A stretch of 64,000 nt of DNA from positions 2,728,001 through 2,792,000 of the forward strand of contig NZ_JARVZZ010000001.1 of assembly GCF_029846115.1 (NCBI RefSeq), given 5' to 3'. This DNA comes from Serratia marcescens. Lineage in GTDB: Bacteria; Pseudomonadota; Gammaproteobacteria; Enterobacterales; Enterobacteriaceae. The first letter of the stretch is position 1, and each line of letters opens with the position of its first letter. Both the position numbers and the translations under genes were made by a program. Of the stretch, positions 20,904 to 30,892 are shown one piece after another. The notes under the pieces were generated by a model, which did no database searches, was not told the origin of the DNA, and was given only the letters and a program-made list of their open reading frames with translations.

Positions 20904-22031
20904 TTAGAACTGGTACACCAGACCAACAGCGACGATATCGTCGGTAGCGGTGCCGGTTGCTTTGGTGAACTCGTTGTCATCCAGCAGGTTGATTTTGTAA
21001 TCAACGTAGGTGGACATGTTTTTGTTGAAGTAGTAAGTGGTACCAACAGAAACATATTTAACCAGATCCTGGTCAGAACTTACGCCTGGGACGTTCAGGT
21101 TTTTACCTTTAGACTGCAGGTAAGACACTTCTGGACGCAGACCGAAGTCGAACTGGTACTGAGCAGTCACTTCGAAGTTCTGAGTTTTGCTCGCGAAGCC
21201 ACCGCACTTGTCATCGGTAGCTGCACAGCCTGCACCGAAGTTACCGCCGCCGAACGGAGTCATGTTACGGGTTTCTGCGTACATCGCCGCCAGGTAAACG
21301 TTGTTGGCGTCGTATTTCGCGCCCACGGTCCATGCGTCAGCCTTGTCGCCACGCTCGTTGGAACGCAGTTTCTGGTCGTCGGTACGGTTGGAAGAAGCGT
21401 ATGCAGCGCCGAAGCTTACGCCTTCGCCGATGTCATAAGTAGAGGAGATACCCCAGCCGTCGCCGTTTTGTTTCTTAACGTTACGACCGTCGTTCTGGTT
21501 TTTGCCCTGGTATTGCAGAGCGAAGTTCAGACCGTCAACCAGACCGAAGAAGTTGTTGTTACGATAAGTCGCAACGCCGTTGGTACGGCCGGTCATGAAG
21601 TTGTCGGAGTAGGTGTAAGTATCGCCACCGAACTCTGGCAGCATATCGGTCCAGCCTTCTACGTCGTACAGTACGCCGTAGTTACGGCCGTAGTCGAAGG
21701 AGCCGTAGTCAGCGAATTTCAGACCAGCGAAGCCCAGACGGGTTTTGGTGCCTTCGGTGCCCTGAGACTCGGAGTGGTTAGCCTGGACGTTGTATTCCCA
21801 CTGGCCGTAACCGGTCAGTTGGTCAGTAATCTGAGTTTCACCTTTGAAGCCGAAACGAACATAGGTCTGATCGCCGTCGTTACCTTTGTCGTCGGAGAAG
21901 TAGTGCAGACCGTCAACTTTGCCGTACAGATCCAGCTTGTTGCCGTCTTTGTTGTAGATTTCAGCTGCGTTTGCTGCACCAGCAGCCAACAGAGCCGGGA
22001 TAACCACTGCAAGAATGTTGCGCTTCATCAT
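20904..22031 (-). CDS. ompF: Outer membrane porin OmpF
   Basis: 375 residues with a 22-residue signal peptide ending [13 protein letters not shown]. Trimeric 16-strand general porin of the outer membrane. The constriction-loop L3 motif PEFGGD is at residues 132-137 and the C-terminal strand ends in YQF. The start MMKRNILAV is placed behind GAGGG with 5 nt spacing; the longer frame from 22145 is leader. Upstream DNA aligns by eye with the E. coli ompF regulatory region (OmpR boxes, long leader). Unusual: two cysteines, C269 and C276, in a predicted surface loop (about L6), rare in enterobacterial porins. OmpF rather than OmpC is supported by the asnS-ompF-aspC location. Confidence 0.96.
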   Translation of the reverse strand: MMKRNILAVVIPALLAAGAANAAEIYNKDGNKLDLYGKVDGLHYFSDDKGNDGDQTYVRFGFKGETQITDQLTGYGQWEYNVQANHSESQGTEGTKTRLGFAGLKFADYGSFDYGRNYGVLYDVEGWTDMLPEFGGDTYTYSDNFMTGRTNGVATYRNNNFFGLVDGLNFALQYQGKNQNDGRNVKKQNGDGWGISSTYDIGEGVSFGAAYASSNRTDDQKLRSNERGDKADAWTVGAKYDANNVYLAAMYAETRNMTPFGGGNFGAGCAATDDKCGGFASKTQNFEVTAQYQFDFGLRPEVSYLQSKGKNLNVPGVSSDQDLVKYVSVGTTYYFNKNMSTYVDYKINLLDDNEFTKATGTATDDIVAVGLVYQF

Positions 22032-22165
22032 TATTACCCTCATTGGTGTTATTCGGACACCTTTGCCACTGCCGCCAATAATTCTTTGGGAACTATTGTT
22101 GATAGATTGGTGTCGTCCTGTGTCTGAACGCAGTGTTCCATTCACAGGCGGGTTAATCTAGGACG

Positions 22166-22225
22166 AAAATGATACCAATGTCCCAATCAGGTTGCAAAAA
22201 GAAAGTATGTGTAACTAAATGTAAT
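22166..22225 (-). promoter_or_regulatory. OmpR-type boxes of the ompF promoter
   Basis: Read on the minus strand, ATTACATTTAGTTACACATA (22225-22206) followed by a CTTTCTTTTTGCAACC tract parallels the E. coli F1-F3 OmpR sites (TTTACTTTTGGTTACATATT followed by a T-rich tract and AAACC). This is recognition by memory of the E. coli promoter. Dual control by OmpR is therefore likely. The last part of the 134-nt stretch before the gene also keeps the leader segment that ends GAGGGTAATAATGATG, the region paired by MicF sRNA in E. coli. Confidence 0.6.
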
Positions 22226-22257
22226 TTTTCGGGAACTTTGTGACGTGCGTCAATATT

Positions 22258-22290
22258 AAAAAATGCGAAAGGCCAGCGAGGCTGGCCTTT
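22258..22290 (-). terminator. Terminator of asnS
   Basis: Ten-base arms AAAGGCCAGC (22268-22277) and GCTGGCCTTT (22281-22290), 3-nt loop. On the minus strand it is followed by CGCATTTTTT. Confidence 0.85.
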
Positions 22291-22332
22291 GTTTTGTAAC
22301 GAAATCGTTTAAAAAACGTTTGATCGTATGAA

Positions 22333-23733
22333 TTAGAAGCTTGCGTTACGTGGTGTGCGTGGGAACGGGATTACATCGCGCACGTTTTGCACGCCGGTGA
22401 CATAGGCGATTAAACGTTCAAAGCCCAGGCCGAAACCGGAATGCGGCACGGTACCGTAACGGCGCAGATCGCGATACCACCAGTAGTCTTCTTTATTCAG
22501 ACCCATCTCTTCCAGACGTTGATCGAGCACGTCGAGACGTTCTTCACGCTGAGAACCCCCGATGATTTCACCGATGCCCGGCGCCAGTACGTCCATGGCT
22601 GCAACGGTTTTGCCGTCTTCGTTCATACGCATATAGAATGCTTTGATGTCTTTCGGGTAGTTTTTCACCACCACCGGTGCCTGGAAGTGTTTCTCCGCCA
22701 GATAACGCTCATGTTCGGAAGAGAGATCGATGCCCCAGGAAACCGGGTTTTCGAAGGTTTGGCCCGAGGCCAGCAGGATCTCAATGGCGTCGGTGTAGTC
22801 CACCTGAGCGAAATCGGAAGAGACGAAGCGCTCCAGACGAGAGATTGCGTCTTTATCCACGCGCTCGGCGAAGAATTTCAGATCGTCTGCTCGTTCATCC
22901 AGCACCGCCTGGAACACATACTTCAGCATGCTTTCGGCCAGGCCGGCGACATCGTCCAGCGTCGCGAAGGCCACTTCCGGCTCGATCATCCAGAATTCCG
23001 CCAAATGGCGGCTGGTGTTGGAGTTTTCAGCGCGGAAGGTTGGGCCGAAGGTGTATACCTTGGACAGCGCACAGGCGTAGGTTTCGCCGTTCAGCTGGCC
23101 GGATACGGTGAGGAAGGCTTCCTTACCGAAGAAGTCCTGGCTGAAATCGACGGCGCCCTTGTCGGTGCGCGGCAGGTTTTCCAGATCCAGCGTGGACACG
23201 CGGAACATCTCGCCGGCGCCTTCAGTGTCGGAGGCGGTGATCAGCGGGGTAGAGACCCAGAAATAGCCATTTTCATGGAAGAAGCGGTGGATCGCCTGCG
23301 CCAGGGTATGGCGCACGCGCGCCACGGCGCCGATCAGGTTGGTGCGTGGGCGCAGGTGGGCCACTTCGCGCAGGTATTCGATGCTGTGACGTTTGGCCGC
23401 CATCGGATAGGTGTCCGGATCGTCGACCCAGCCGACCACTTTGATCGCGGTGGCCTGCAGTTCGAAGCTCTGGCCTTCTCCCGGTGAGGCGACGACCTTG
23501 CCGGTAACTTCAATCGAACAGCCGGTGGTCAGGTGCAGCACTTCATCCTGATAATTCGGCAGAGAATTATTAACGACGGCCTGTAACGGATCAAAGCAGG
23601 AACCGTCATAGACGGCCAGGAAGGAGATACCAGCTTTTGAATCTCTCCGGGTACGTACCCAGCCGCGTACGGTGACTTCACTGTCAACCGCAGCACGACC
23701 TTGCAGTACGTCGACTACAGGCACTACGCTCAT
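22333..23733 (-). CDS. asnS: Asparaginyl-tRNA synthetase
   Basis: 466 residues, identical in length to E. coli AsnRS. Class IIb synthetase that charges tRNA-Asn. N-terminal OB-fold anticodon-binding domain (about 15-105), then the catalytic core: motif 2 [15 protein letters not shown] (about 218-232) and motif 3 GFGLGFERL near the C-terminus (about 438-446). Own terminator before ompF, so it is probably monocistronic. Confidence 0.98.
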   Translation of the reverse strand: MSVVPVVDVLQGRAAVDSEVTVRGWVRTRRDSKAGISFLAVYDGSCFDPLQAVVNNSLPNYQDEVLHLTTGCSIEVTGKVVASPGEGQSFELQATAIKVVGWVDDPDTYPMAAKRHSIEYLREVAHLRPRTNLIGAVARVRHTLAQAIHRFFHENGYFWVSTPLITASDTEGAGEMFRVSTLDLENLPRTDKGAVDFSQDFFGKEAFLTVSGQLNGETYACALSKVYTFGPTFRAENSNTSRHLAEFWMIEPEVAFATLDDVAGLAESMLKYVFQAVLDERADDLKFFAERVDKDAISRLERFVSSDFAQVDYTDAIEILLASGQTFENPVSWGIDLSSEHERYLAEKHFQAPVVVKNYPKDIKAFYMRMNEDGKTVAAMDVLAPGIGEIIGGSQREERLDVLDQRLEEMGLNKEDYWWYRDLRRYGTVPHSGFGLGFERLIAYVTGVQNVRDVIPFPRTPRNASF

Positions 23734-23891
23734 AGATTTCTCTCTTTAATAATTTGGTTTAGAAATAGCTTACAACCCAAGAATATGGGGGTAATGGCTA
23801 TGTTACTTGCCGCGGTGCAGAGCACAAGCAGAAATCATCGGATTGGCGCAACATTTATCGTAGCTGGCTGAAAAGAGGGCGGTCGGGATAA

Positions 23892-23927
23892 AAACAAAAA
23901 AGCCGACGCGTGGACCGGGCCGGCTTT
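23892..23927 (-). terminator. Terminator of pncB
   Basis: On the minus strand AAAGCCGGC pairs with GTCGGCTTT (one G-T pair), then a T-rich tail. Plus coordinates of the arms are 23919-23927 and 23899-23907. Lies 20 bp after the pncB stop. Confidence 0.8.
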
Positions 23928-23946
23928 CTCTCTATATATAGAAGGC

Positions 23947-25152
23947 TCAGCTGGCTTTCTTCACCAGCGGCAGATCGAAGGCCTTGCGCAGGGCTCTGAC
24001 GAACGCCTGATCCTGACAAATGGTTTTGCCGGGGCTGTCGGAGAGCTTGGCCACCGGCTTGCCTTTGCACTCGACCAGCTTGATCACGATATTCAGCGGT
24101 TTGACGCCGGGAATATCGCAGGTCAGGCGCGTGCCGATGCCGAAGCCGAGATTGATGCGCTGGTAGAAATGGCGATAGAGCGCCAGCGCTTTTTCCAGAT
24201 CCAGGTTGTCCGAGAACACCAGCGTTTTGCTCATTGGGTCTATGCCCAGTTTCTGATAGTGGGCAATGGCTTTTTCACCCCACTCGACGGGATCGCCCGA
24301 ATCATGGCGCAGCCCCTGATAACGCTCGGCGAACTGCGGGCCGAAGTCGCGCAGGAAGGCATCCATGGTGATGCAGTCGGTGAGCGCGATGCCAAGCTGG
24401 TCCGGGTATTCATCCAACCAGGCTTGCAATGCGGCGCGCTGGCTGTTGGCCAGCACCGGGCTTATTTGCTGATGCGCCTGGAACCACTCATGCGCCTGAG
24501 TGCCGACCGGCGCCAGGCCCAGTTGGTGCGCCAGATCGTAATTGCTGGTGCCCGACAGGTACGGGAATTCGGCCTGCAAGGTGCTGACAATGGCCTGTTG
24601 CACGCCTTGAGAGAAACGGCGACGGGTGCCGAAGTCCATCAGCTTGAAGCGCGAAAGATCCAGATCGCCCGCCAACGTCTTGAACTGCGCCAGCTTGGTT
24701 TGCAGGTGTGCCACCGCCTGTTCCGGCGTCGCCAGCGGAGAGCGCCGACGGTGCACCACTTCGCTGATCACTGCCAGCAACGGCACTTCCCACATGATCA
24801 CTTCACGCCAGGGGCCGGCGATGCGGATTTGCAGCTTGCCGTCGCGATTGTCGATAGTGACCTGCTGCGGATCGTAGCGGAACGTTCGCAGCCAGTTCAG
24901 GTAATCTTGACGGAAGAAGGGCAGGCCCGAAAGATAAGCGAATTCGGCATCGGTCAGCGCCAGCCGGCTCATCAGCGCCACCTGCGCGCGGATCTCGTCG
25001 GCATATTCGCCCAGCAGTTCGTCGCCGCGGCAGCGGAATTCCGCCGCCACGCTGATCGCGGGATAGCGATGGAACACTGCTTGCTGCATATGAAGCTTAT
25101 AAGCATCGGTATCAAGCAGTGATGTCAAAATCGGGGAAGCGTATTGAGTCAT
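23947..25152 (-). CDS. pncB: Nicotinate phosphoribosyltransferase PncB
   Basis: 401 residues (E. coli 400). First step of the Preiss-Handler NAD salvage route: nicotinate + PRPP + ATP to nicotinate mononucleotide. Recognisable segments are [12 protein letters not shown] (residues 14-25), [10 protein letters not shown] (about 173-182), GTSNYDLA (about 200) with the phosphorylated His region [13 protein letters not shown] later (about 280). A NadR box of the E. coli type was looked for upstream and not seen. Single-gene unit between asnS and the diguanylate cyclase gene. Confidence 0.96.
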   Translation of the reverse strand: MTQYASPILTSLLDTDAYKLHMQQAVFHRYPAISVAAEFRCRGDELLGEYADEIRAQVALMSRLALTDAEFAYLSGLPFFRQDYLNWLRTFRYDPQQVTIDNRDGKLQIRIAGPWREVIMWEVPLLAVISEVVHRRRSPLATPEQAVAHLQTKLAQFKTLAGDLDLSRFKLMDFGTRRRFSQGVQQAIVSTLQAEFPYLSGTSNYDLAHQLGLAPVGTQAHEWFQAHQQISPVLANSQRAALQAWLDEYPDQLGIALTDCITMDAFLRDFGPQFAERYQGLRHDSGDPVEWGEKAIAHYQKLGIDPMSKTLVFSDNLDLEKALALYRHFYQRINLGFGIGTRLTCDIPGVKPLNIVIKLVECKGKPVAKLSDSPGKTICQDQAFVRALRKAFDLPLVKKAS

Positions 25153-25216
25153 AGCGCGTTACAGCATCCTCGTCAGGCGCGTGTCCAAATCCGGATAATC
25201 ATAAAAGTGGGGGTGG

Positions 25217-25244
25217 AGTATACCCGGATTATCCTGTTATTGAA
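25217..25244 (-). promoter_or_regulatory. Candidate pncB promoter
   Basis: On the minus strand TTCAAT (25244-25239), 16-bp spacer, TATACT (25222-25217). The spacer and downstream DNA carry an inverted repeat GGATAATC...GATTATCC (plus 25193-25200 and 25227-25234) that could bind a regulator. Confidence 0.4.
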
Positions 25245-25407
25245 GCTGCATCACACCATAAATCACCAAAGCGGGTCGAGGATTAAACGTGCCTTTATGG
25301 CGGCCTGATGGCGACGGGGAAGAAAAAAAGCCAGATATGCCTGTAAGGTGAATGACTTAGCCTAATTAGTCATAAAAATTATAATGTTAATTATTTTAAA
25401 CAGCGAA

Positions 25408-27120
25408 TCAGATAAAGCCGGCCTGGGTATGCACGCTGACCCGATCCTTGCCGTTCTTTTTGCAAAAATAGAGCGCTTCGTCCGCCTGTTTGATCGCCGC
25501 CTGCAGCGCGGTGAACGCGTTGACCGGCGCGATGCCGCAACTGGTGGTGAAACGCACTTGTCGTCCGTCGGCCAGATGTAGCGTGAGGCGATGAGTGCGG
25601 GCGCGCAATTGCTCCATGATGTCCCGCGCGTTGTCCAACGAACAGTTGCCCAGCAGCACCGCGAATTCTTCGCCGCCATAGCGGCAGAAAATGTCGCTGG
25701 CGCGGAACGCGCGTTGCAGCAGGTGGCCAAAGGCCACCAGCGCCCGGTCGCCCACGTCGTGGCCGTAGCTGTCGTTGAGCTGTTTGAAGTTGTCGATGTC
25801 GATCAGGCAAAAGGCCTGCGGGTAGCTGCCGTCGCCCAGCAGCTGACATTCAAGGAAGAATTTACGGCGGTTGTAAATATTGGTGAGCGGATCGAGGAAG
25901 GAAGAGGCCTCGAGCTCTTTAATCAGCAGTTGCTTCTCACCTTCCAGCGAGACCTTGTCCAACTGGTATTGCCTGAGCTGCTGAATGGCGTCGCTGATGG
26001 CGATCAATTCCTGGCTGTAGAAGGCGTCGTTTCGATCGATATTCATCTCACCGCGCGACAGCCGCACGATATTATTGTGGGTCTTGGTCAGCCAGCGGTT
26101 GATGCTGGTGCAGAACACCAGCGCCGGCAAAATGAACAGCAACACGACCAGGCCGGCGAGTGCGATCATGCCGTAAATGGTCGTCTGGCTGTCGTAAATC
26201 TTGTGGCGCGAGGCGAGAGTTTCCAATTCGAAGCTGCGTTGATACAGCGCCTGCGAAAGCCCGCTCACATCGTTGACATAGCCCGAAATAAGCGCTGTGG
26301 GGTAGGGCTTATGGGTATCGATAGCGGTGTACAGCCCATCGGTAATCTGCTGGAGGCGCTCAGCGGACACTTGGGCGAGCAACGGATTGACGATGTTGTT
26401 GATTTGTACATCGTCGTAGTTGATCTTCATGAAGATCAATCGGGTGCTCAGCGCGTTCAGCACGCCGGTCAGCTGAATGGACTTCAGATAGGCGTCTTTG
26501 CGAACGAGCGGGCTGACGTTGACGTCGATAATCTGATCGCTCAATTCGGTCAATGACATATTCAGCCGGTTATTGAGGCGGATGGCCTCGAGAAACATAA
26601 AGGAGTCGGTATCCACCATCCGGGTATCGTAGGTGTAACGGTAATAACTCTTGCTGGTTTGCGAGATGTAATAGGCGCTATTGATGTTGAACAGATTGGC
26701 GTTGGTGTTATTGACCTGCGAAAGCTGCAGGTTGTCATTATCCAGCAATTGTTTCATCAAAGCGATCATCGACAGCGCAGCGATTTTTTGCCGAACCCCG
26801 AGCTGTCTGGCGACTTCATCGTCCAGATGTTCGCGGATCCGGGTGATTTTCTCGCGCGCCACCCGATCGGCGGCCAAACATTGGGCGCGGGTGATTTGCG
26901 GATCGATCAGGCTCAATCGTTTGAGGCGGTGAGCCAGCAACGCAGCCTGAAAGGCTTCGGAGATTTCTTTGGCGCGATCAATTTTGTACAGGTTGAGCTG
27001 GTTGTCGCGGTAGTCGGTATGGGCTTCGAGCAGCTCATCGACGATGAACAGCGAGAAGGAAGTCATCAGGCACAGGGTAAAAAAATAGATTGCGTATTTA
27101 ATTTTCATAGTGCGAGTCAT
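25408..27120 (-). CDS. Membrane-bound diguanylate cyclase (GGDEF protein)
   Basis: 570 residues. Makes cyclic di-GMP from two GTP, judged by a complete C-terminal GGDEF domain: domain start DPLTNIYNRRKF, active-site GGEEF, and an RASD motif five residues before it, the RxxD product-inhibition I-site. N-terminal membrane segment (about residues 6-27), a periplasmic helical sensor region of about 270 residues without a recognised domain, a second membrane segment (about 315-340) and a short HAMP-like linker. Start 27120 chosen over the ATG at 27108 because AGG lies 7 nt before it. E. coli has no gene here between pncB and pepN. Input signal unknown. Confidence 0.88.
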   Translation of the reverse strand: MTRTMKIKYAIYFFTLCLMTSFSLFIVDELLEAHTDYRDNQLNLYKIDRAKEISEAFQAALLAHRLKRLSLIDPQITRAQCLAADRVAREKITRIREHLDDEVARQLGVRQKIAALSMIALMKQLLDNDNLQLSQVNNTNANLFNINSAYYISQTSKSYYRYTYDTRMVDTDSFMFLEAIRLNNRLNMSLTELSDQIIDVNVSPLVRKDAYLKSIQLTGVLNALSTRLIFMKINYDDVQINNIVNPLLAQVSAERLQQITDGLYTAIDTHKPYPTALISGYVNDVSGLSQALYQRSFELETLASRHKIYDSQTTIYGMIALAGLVVLLFILPALVFCTSINRWLTKTHNNIVRLSRGEMNIDRNDAFYSQELIAISDAIQQLRQYQLDKVSLEGEKQLLIKELEASSFLDPLTNIYNRRKFFLECQLLGDGSYPQAFCLIDIDNFKQLNDSYGHDVGDRALVAFGHLLQRAFRASDIFCRYGGEEFAVLLGNCSLDNARDIMEQLRARTHRLTLHLADGRQVRFTTSCGIAPVNAFTALQAAIKQADEALYFCKKNGKDRVSVHTQAGFI

Positions 27121-27443
27121 CCCTGAGCCTGATGTCGCAATTATACCACCATGCCACTGGTGTCGCCTCAACTATGCCGGCGCGCCGCGATGGCGGTTTT
27201 TTAGCATTAAATGCTGATTTTTATTTAGCCATTGGTCACCCGCGCTATCGCCTGGCGGGCGATTTATGATTTGCCTCTGATTTCTCTCTCGTGGTCGCCC
27301 GGCGGCTCTGGGCTTTTCGGCCAGCTGTGATACAGTTTATTCACAATTCAGGCCCGCCGCGCGCCGCAGGGGGAACACACCTGCGGTACGAAGGAGAAAA
27401 GCGGCCTGGCACCTATAACTCACTGAGACGTTTAAGGGTTTTT
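27121..27443. other. Divergent intergenic region, diguanylate cyclase / pepN
   Basis: 323 bp without a gene. It contains an AGCAT/ATGCT hairpin around 27203-27215 and a TGTGA-N10-TCACA inverted repeat at 27326-27345, whose spacing does not fit CRP. The pepN promoter should lie in the right half. No other structure was assigned. Confidence 0.45.
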
Positions 27444-30062
27444 ATGACACAACAGCCACAGGCAAAATACCGCCACGATTATCGCGCGCCCGATTACATC
27501 ACGACCGATATCGATTTGGACTTCAGTCTGGACGCGGAAACCACGCGCGTGACTGCCGTCAGTAAAATCAAACGTCAGGGCGCGGCCGGCGCCCCGCTGG
27601 TGCTGGATGGCGAAGATCTGACGCTGGTGAGCATTCAGGTCGACGGGCAACCGTGGAGCGCCTACCGTCAGCAGGATAACCAGCTGATCATCGAAGAGTT
27701 GCCGGCACAATTCACTCTTACCATCGTCAACGACATTCACCCAGCGAAAAACACCGCGCTGGAAGGGCTGTACCTGTCCGGCGATGCGCTGTGCACGCAA
27801 TGCGAAGCCGAGGGCTTCCACCACATTACCTATTACCAGGATCGTCCGGACGTGCTGGCGCGCTTTACCACCCGCATCGTGGCCGACAAGGCGCGCTATC
27901 CGTTCCTGCTGTCGAACGGTAACCGCATCGGCCAGGGCGAATTGGCCGATGGCCGCCACTGGGTGCAATGGCAGGATCCGTTCCCGAAACCTTGCTACCT
28001 GTTTGCGCTGGTGGCGGGGGACTTCGACGTGCTGCGCGACAGCTTCACCACCCGTTCCGGTCGTAAGGTCGCGCTGGAGCTGTTCGTCGATCGCGGCAAC
28101 CTGGATCGCGCCGACTGGGCGATGACTTCGCTGAAGAACTCGATGAAGTGGGATGAGACCCGCTTCGGCCTGGAATACGATCTCGACATTTATATGATTG
28201 TGGCGGTCGATTTCTTCAATATGGGTGCGATGGAGAACAAAGGGTTAAATATCTTTAACTCCAAATATGTGCTGGCGAAGGCGGAAACCGCCACCGACAA
28301 GGACTACCTGAACATCGAAGCGGTGATCGGCCACGAATATTTCCATAACTGGACCGGTAACCGCGTGACCTGCCGCGACTGGTTCCAGCTCAGCCTGAAA
28401 GAGGGGCTGACGGTGTTCCGCGATCAGGAGTTCAGTTCCGATCTGGGATCGCGTTCGGTCAACCGCATCGATAACGTGCGCGTGATGCGCGGCGCGCAGT
28501 TCGCCGAAGACGCCAGCCCGATGGCGCACGCCATCCGTCCGGACAAAGTGATCGAGATGAACAACTTCTACACCCTGACGGTGTATGAAAAGGGTTCCGA
28601 AGTGATCCGCATGATGCATACCTTGCTGGGGGAAGCGAACTTCCAGAAAGGGATGCAGCTCTATTTTGAGCGCCACGACGGCAGCGCCGCTACCTGCGAC
28701 GATTTCGTGCAGGCGATGGAGGACGCGTCCAATGTCGATCTGTCGCGCTTCCGCCGTTGGTATAGCCAGTCCGGCACGCCGCTGTTGACGGTGCGCGACG
28801 AATACGACGCGGAAACTCAGCAGTATCGCCTGCATGTCAGCCAGAAAACCGCGCCGACCGCCGATCAGCCGGAGAAGTTGCCGCTGCATATCCCGCTGGA
28901 TATCGAACTGTACGACAGTGAAGGCAACGTCATTCCATTGCAAAAGGGCGGCCTGCCGGTCAACAACGTGCTGAACGTCACCGAAGCGGAGCAAACCTTC
29001 GTGTTCGACGGCGTGGCGCACAAGCCGGTGCCGTCACTGCTGCGTGAATTCTCCGCACCGGTGAAGCTGGACTATCCGTACAGCGATCAGCAGTTGACCT
29101 TCCTGATGCAGCACGCGCGCAATGAATTTGCGCGTTGGGATGCGGCGCAGAGCCTGCTGGCGACCTATATCAAGCTGAACGTGGCGCGGCACCAGCAGAG
29201 GCAGCCGCTGTCGCTGCCGCTGCACGTGGCCGATGCGTTCCGCGCGGTGCTGCTGGACGAAAAACTGGATCCGGCGCTGGCGGCGCAGATCCTGACGCTG
29301 CCGTCGGAGAACGAAATCGCCGAGCTGTTCACCACCATCGATCCGGAAGCGATCGCTGCGGTGCACGAAGCGATCGTACGCTGCCTGGCGCGGGAGTTGG
29401 CCGATGAGTGGCTGGCGGTGTATCACGCCAACAAGACCGACGGCTACCGCGTAGAGCACGCCGAGATCGCCAAGCGCGCCTTGCGCAATGTGTGCCTGGG
29501 CTATCTGGCGTTCGGCGAAGATGTGGCGCTGGCTGACCAACTGGTGAGCGAACAGTATCGCCAGGCGGACAACATGACCGACTCGCTGGCGGCGATGTCT
29601 GCCGCGGTCGCGGCCCAGCTGCCGTGTCGCGATGCGCTGCTGGCGGCGTTCGACGAGCGCTGGCATCAGGATGGCCTGGTGATGGACAAATGGTTCGTGC
29701 TGCAGGGCAGCAGCCCGGCGGCAGACGTGCTGAGCAAGGTTCGCGCGCTGTTGCAACACCGTTCGTTCAGCCTGAGCAACCCGAACCGCACCCGTTCGTT
29801 GATCGGCGGCTTCGCTTCCGGCAACCCGGCGGCGTTCCATGCGGCGGACGGCAGCGGCTATCAGTTCCTGGCGGAAATCCTCAGCGATCTCAACCAGCGC
29901 AACCCGCAGATCGCCGCGCGCCTGATTGAACCGCTGATTCGCCTGAAGCGTTACGACGCGGGCCGCCAGGCGCTGATGCGCAAGGCGCTGGAACAGCTGA
30001 AAGGGTTGGAAAACCTGTCCGGCGATCTGTACGAGAAGATCAGCAAGGCGCTCGACGCCTGA
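27444..30062 (+). CDS. pepN: Aminopeptidase N
   Basis: 872 residues from ATG 27444 (E. coli 870). M1 zinc aminopeptidase with broad specificity, the main alanyl aminopeptidase of the cytoplasm. Exopeptidase motif GAMEN (about residues 261-265) and zinc motif HEYFHNWTGNR starting at residue 297, with the distal Glu ligand in LKEGL. Start fixed by family N-terminus MTQQPQAKYRHDYRAPDY and AAGGG upstream; the in-frame extension to 27291 is not coding. Terminator at 30084-30112. Convergent with the ssu operon. Confidence 0.98.
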   Translation: MTQQPQAKYRHDYRAPDYITTDIDLDFSLDAETTRVTAVSKIKRQGAAGAPLVLDGEDLTLVSIQVDGQPWSAYRQQDNQLIIEELPAQFTLTIVNDIHPAKNTALEGLYLSGDALCTQCEAEGFHHITYYQDRPDVLARFTTRIVADKARYPFLLSNGNRIGQGELADGRHWVQWQDPFPKPCYLFALVAGDFDVLRDSFTTRSGRKVALELFVDRGNLDRADWAMTSLKNSMKWDETRFGLEYDLDIYMIVAVDFFNMGAMENKGLNIFNSKYVLAKAETATDKDYLNIEAVIGHEYFHNWTGNRVTCRDWFQLSLKEGLTVFRDQEFSSDLGSRSVNRIDNVRVMRGAQFAEDASPMAHAIRPDKVIEMNNFYTLTVYEKGSEVIRMMHTLLGEANFQKGMQLYFERHDGSAATCDDFVQAMEDASNVDLSRFRRWYSQSGTPLLTVRDEYDAETQQYRLHVSQKTAPTADQPEKLPLHIPLDIELYDSEGNVIPLQKGGLPVNNVLNVTEAEQTFVFDGVAHKPVPSLLREFSAPVKLDYPYSDQQLTFLMQHARNEFARWDAAQSLLATYIKLNVARHQQRQPLSLPLHVADAFRAVLLDEKLDPALAAQILTLPSENEIAELFTTIDPEAIAAVHEAIVRCLARELADEWLAVYHANKTDGYRVEHAEIAKRALRNVCLGYLAFGEDVALADQLVSEQYRQADNMTDSLAAMSAAVAAQLPCRDALLAAFDERWHQDGLVMDKWFVLQGSSPAADVLSKVRALLQHRSFSLSNPNRTRSLIGGFASGNPAAFHAADGSGYQFLAEILSDLNQRNPQIAARLIEPLIRLKRYDAGRQALMRKALEQLKGLENLSGDLYEKISKALDA

Positions 30063-30083
30063 TCTTTTCGCGCTGATATAGAT

Positions 30084-30112
30084 AAGGGACGGCCTGCGCC
30101 GTCCCTTTTTTT
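30084..30112 (+). terminator. Terminator of pepN
   Basis: AAGGGACGGC (30084-30093), CTGC loop, GCCGTCCCTT (30098-30107), T-run to 30112. Confidence 0.92.
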
Positions 30113-30118
30113 ATCCGT

Positions 30119-30892
30119 TCAATTTGCCGCCTGGCGCGGGCTGGCCCCGGTAACCGGCGGCGATAACACCCGTTCCAGCACTTCGGCCTCCAGTTCCGCC
30201 AGCCGGGTTGAACCCTTGCGGCGCGGCCGCGGCAGATCGAGGGTGAGATCCAACCCGATGCGCCCCTCTTCGATCAGGATCACCCGATCCGCCAGCGTGA
30301 TGGCTTCGCTGACGTCGTGCGTGACCAGCAGTACGGTAAAACCGTGCTGTTGCCACAGCGTTTCTATCAACCCCTGCATCTCAATGCGCGTCAGGGCATC
30401 CAGCGCCCCGAGCGGTTCGTCCAGCAGCAGCAGGCGAGGGCGATGGATCAGCGCGCGCGCCAGGGCGACCCGTTGCTTTTGCCCGCCGGACAGCGCCGCC
30501 GGCCAGTCGCGGGCGCGATCCGCCAAGCCGACCGCGTCCAGCGCCTGCAGTGCCGCATCGCGCCACTGGCCGCGTAGCCCCAGGCCCACGTTGTCGATCA
30601 CCGTTTTCCACGGCAGCAGGCGTGCATCCTGAAACATCAGCCGGGTATCCTCTTTAGCGGCGGCAAGCGGCGCGTTGCCGCTGAGCAGCGCGCCGCTGCT
30701 GGCCTGTTCCAGGCCGGCCAACAGGCGCAGCAGGGTGCTTTTGCCGCAGCCGCTGCGGCCGACCACCGCCACGAACTGCCCGGCGGAGATATGCAGCTGA
30801 ATATTGTCCAGTACCGTGCGGTTGCCGTAACCTTTGCCGATGGACTCCAGCGTCACCGGCGTGCCTTGCGCAAGGCGAGCGGGAAGGGTCAT
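30119..30892 (-). CDS. ssuB: Aliphatic sulfonate ABC transporter ATPase SsuB
   Basis: 257 residues (E. coli 255). ATPase of the SsuABC importer for alkanesulfonates. Walker [12 protein letters not shown] (about 44-54), signature [15 protein letters not shown] (about 135-149), Walker [13 protein letters not shown]. The start overlaps the ssuC stop by 4 bp (ATGA). Last gene of ssuEADCB; ends 12 bp from the pepN terminator. Confidence 0.95.
   Translation of the reverse strand: MTLPARLAQGTPVTLESIGKGYGNRTVLDNIQLHISAGQFVAVVGRSGCGKSTLLRLLAGLEQASSGALLSGNAPLAAAKEDTRLMFQDARLLPWKTVIDNVGLGLRGQWRDAALQALDAVGLADRARDWPAALSGGQKQRVALARALIHRPRLLLLDEPLGALDALTRIEMQGLIETLWQQHGFTVLLVTHDVSEAITLADRVILIEEGRIGLDLTLDLPRPRRKGSTRLAELEAEVLERVLSPPVTGASPRQAAN

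Larger units (their letters stand above)
22032..22332 (-). other. ompF upstream region (301 bp)
   Basis: No gene. Going from asnS towards ompF on the minus strand it holds the asnS terminator (22258-22290), a 12-bp palindrome TGACGTGCGTCA (22241-22252), the OmpR-type boxes (22166-22225) and a long untranslated leader up to the ompF start. Confidence 0.7.

Noticed and set aside
27326..27345. TGTGA-N10-TCACA as a CRP site upstream of pepN
   Set aside because: The half-sites are right but the 10-bp spacer does not fit CRP, which needs 6 bp.
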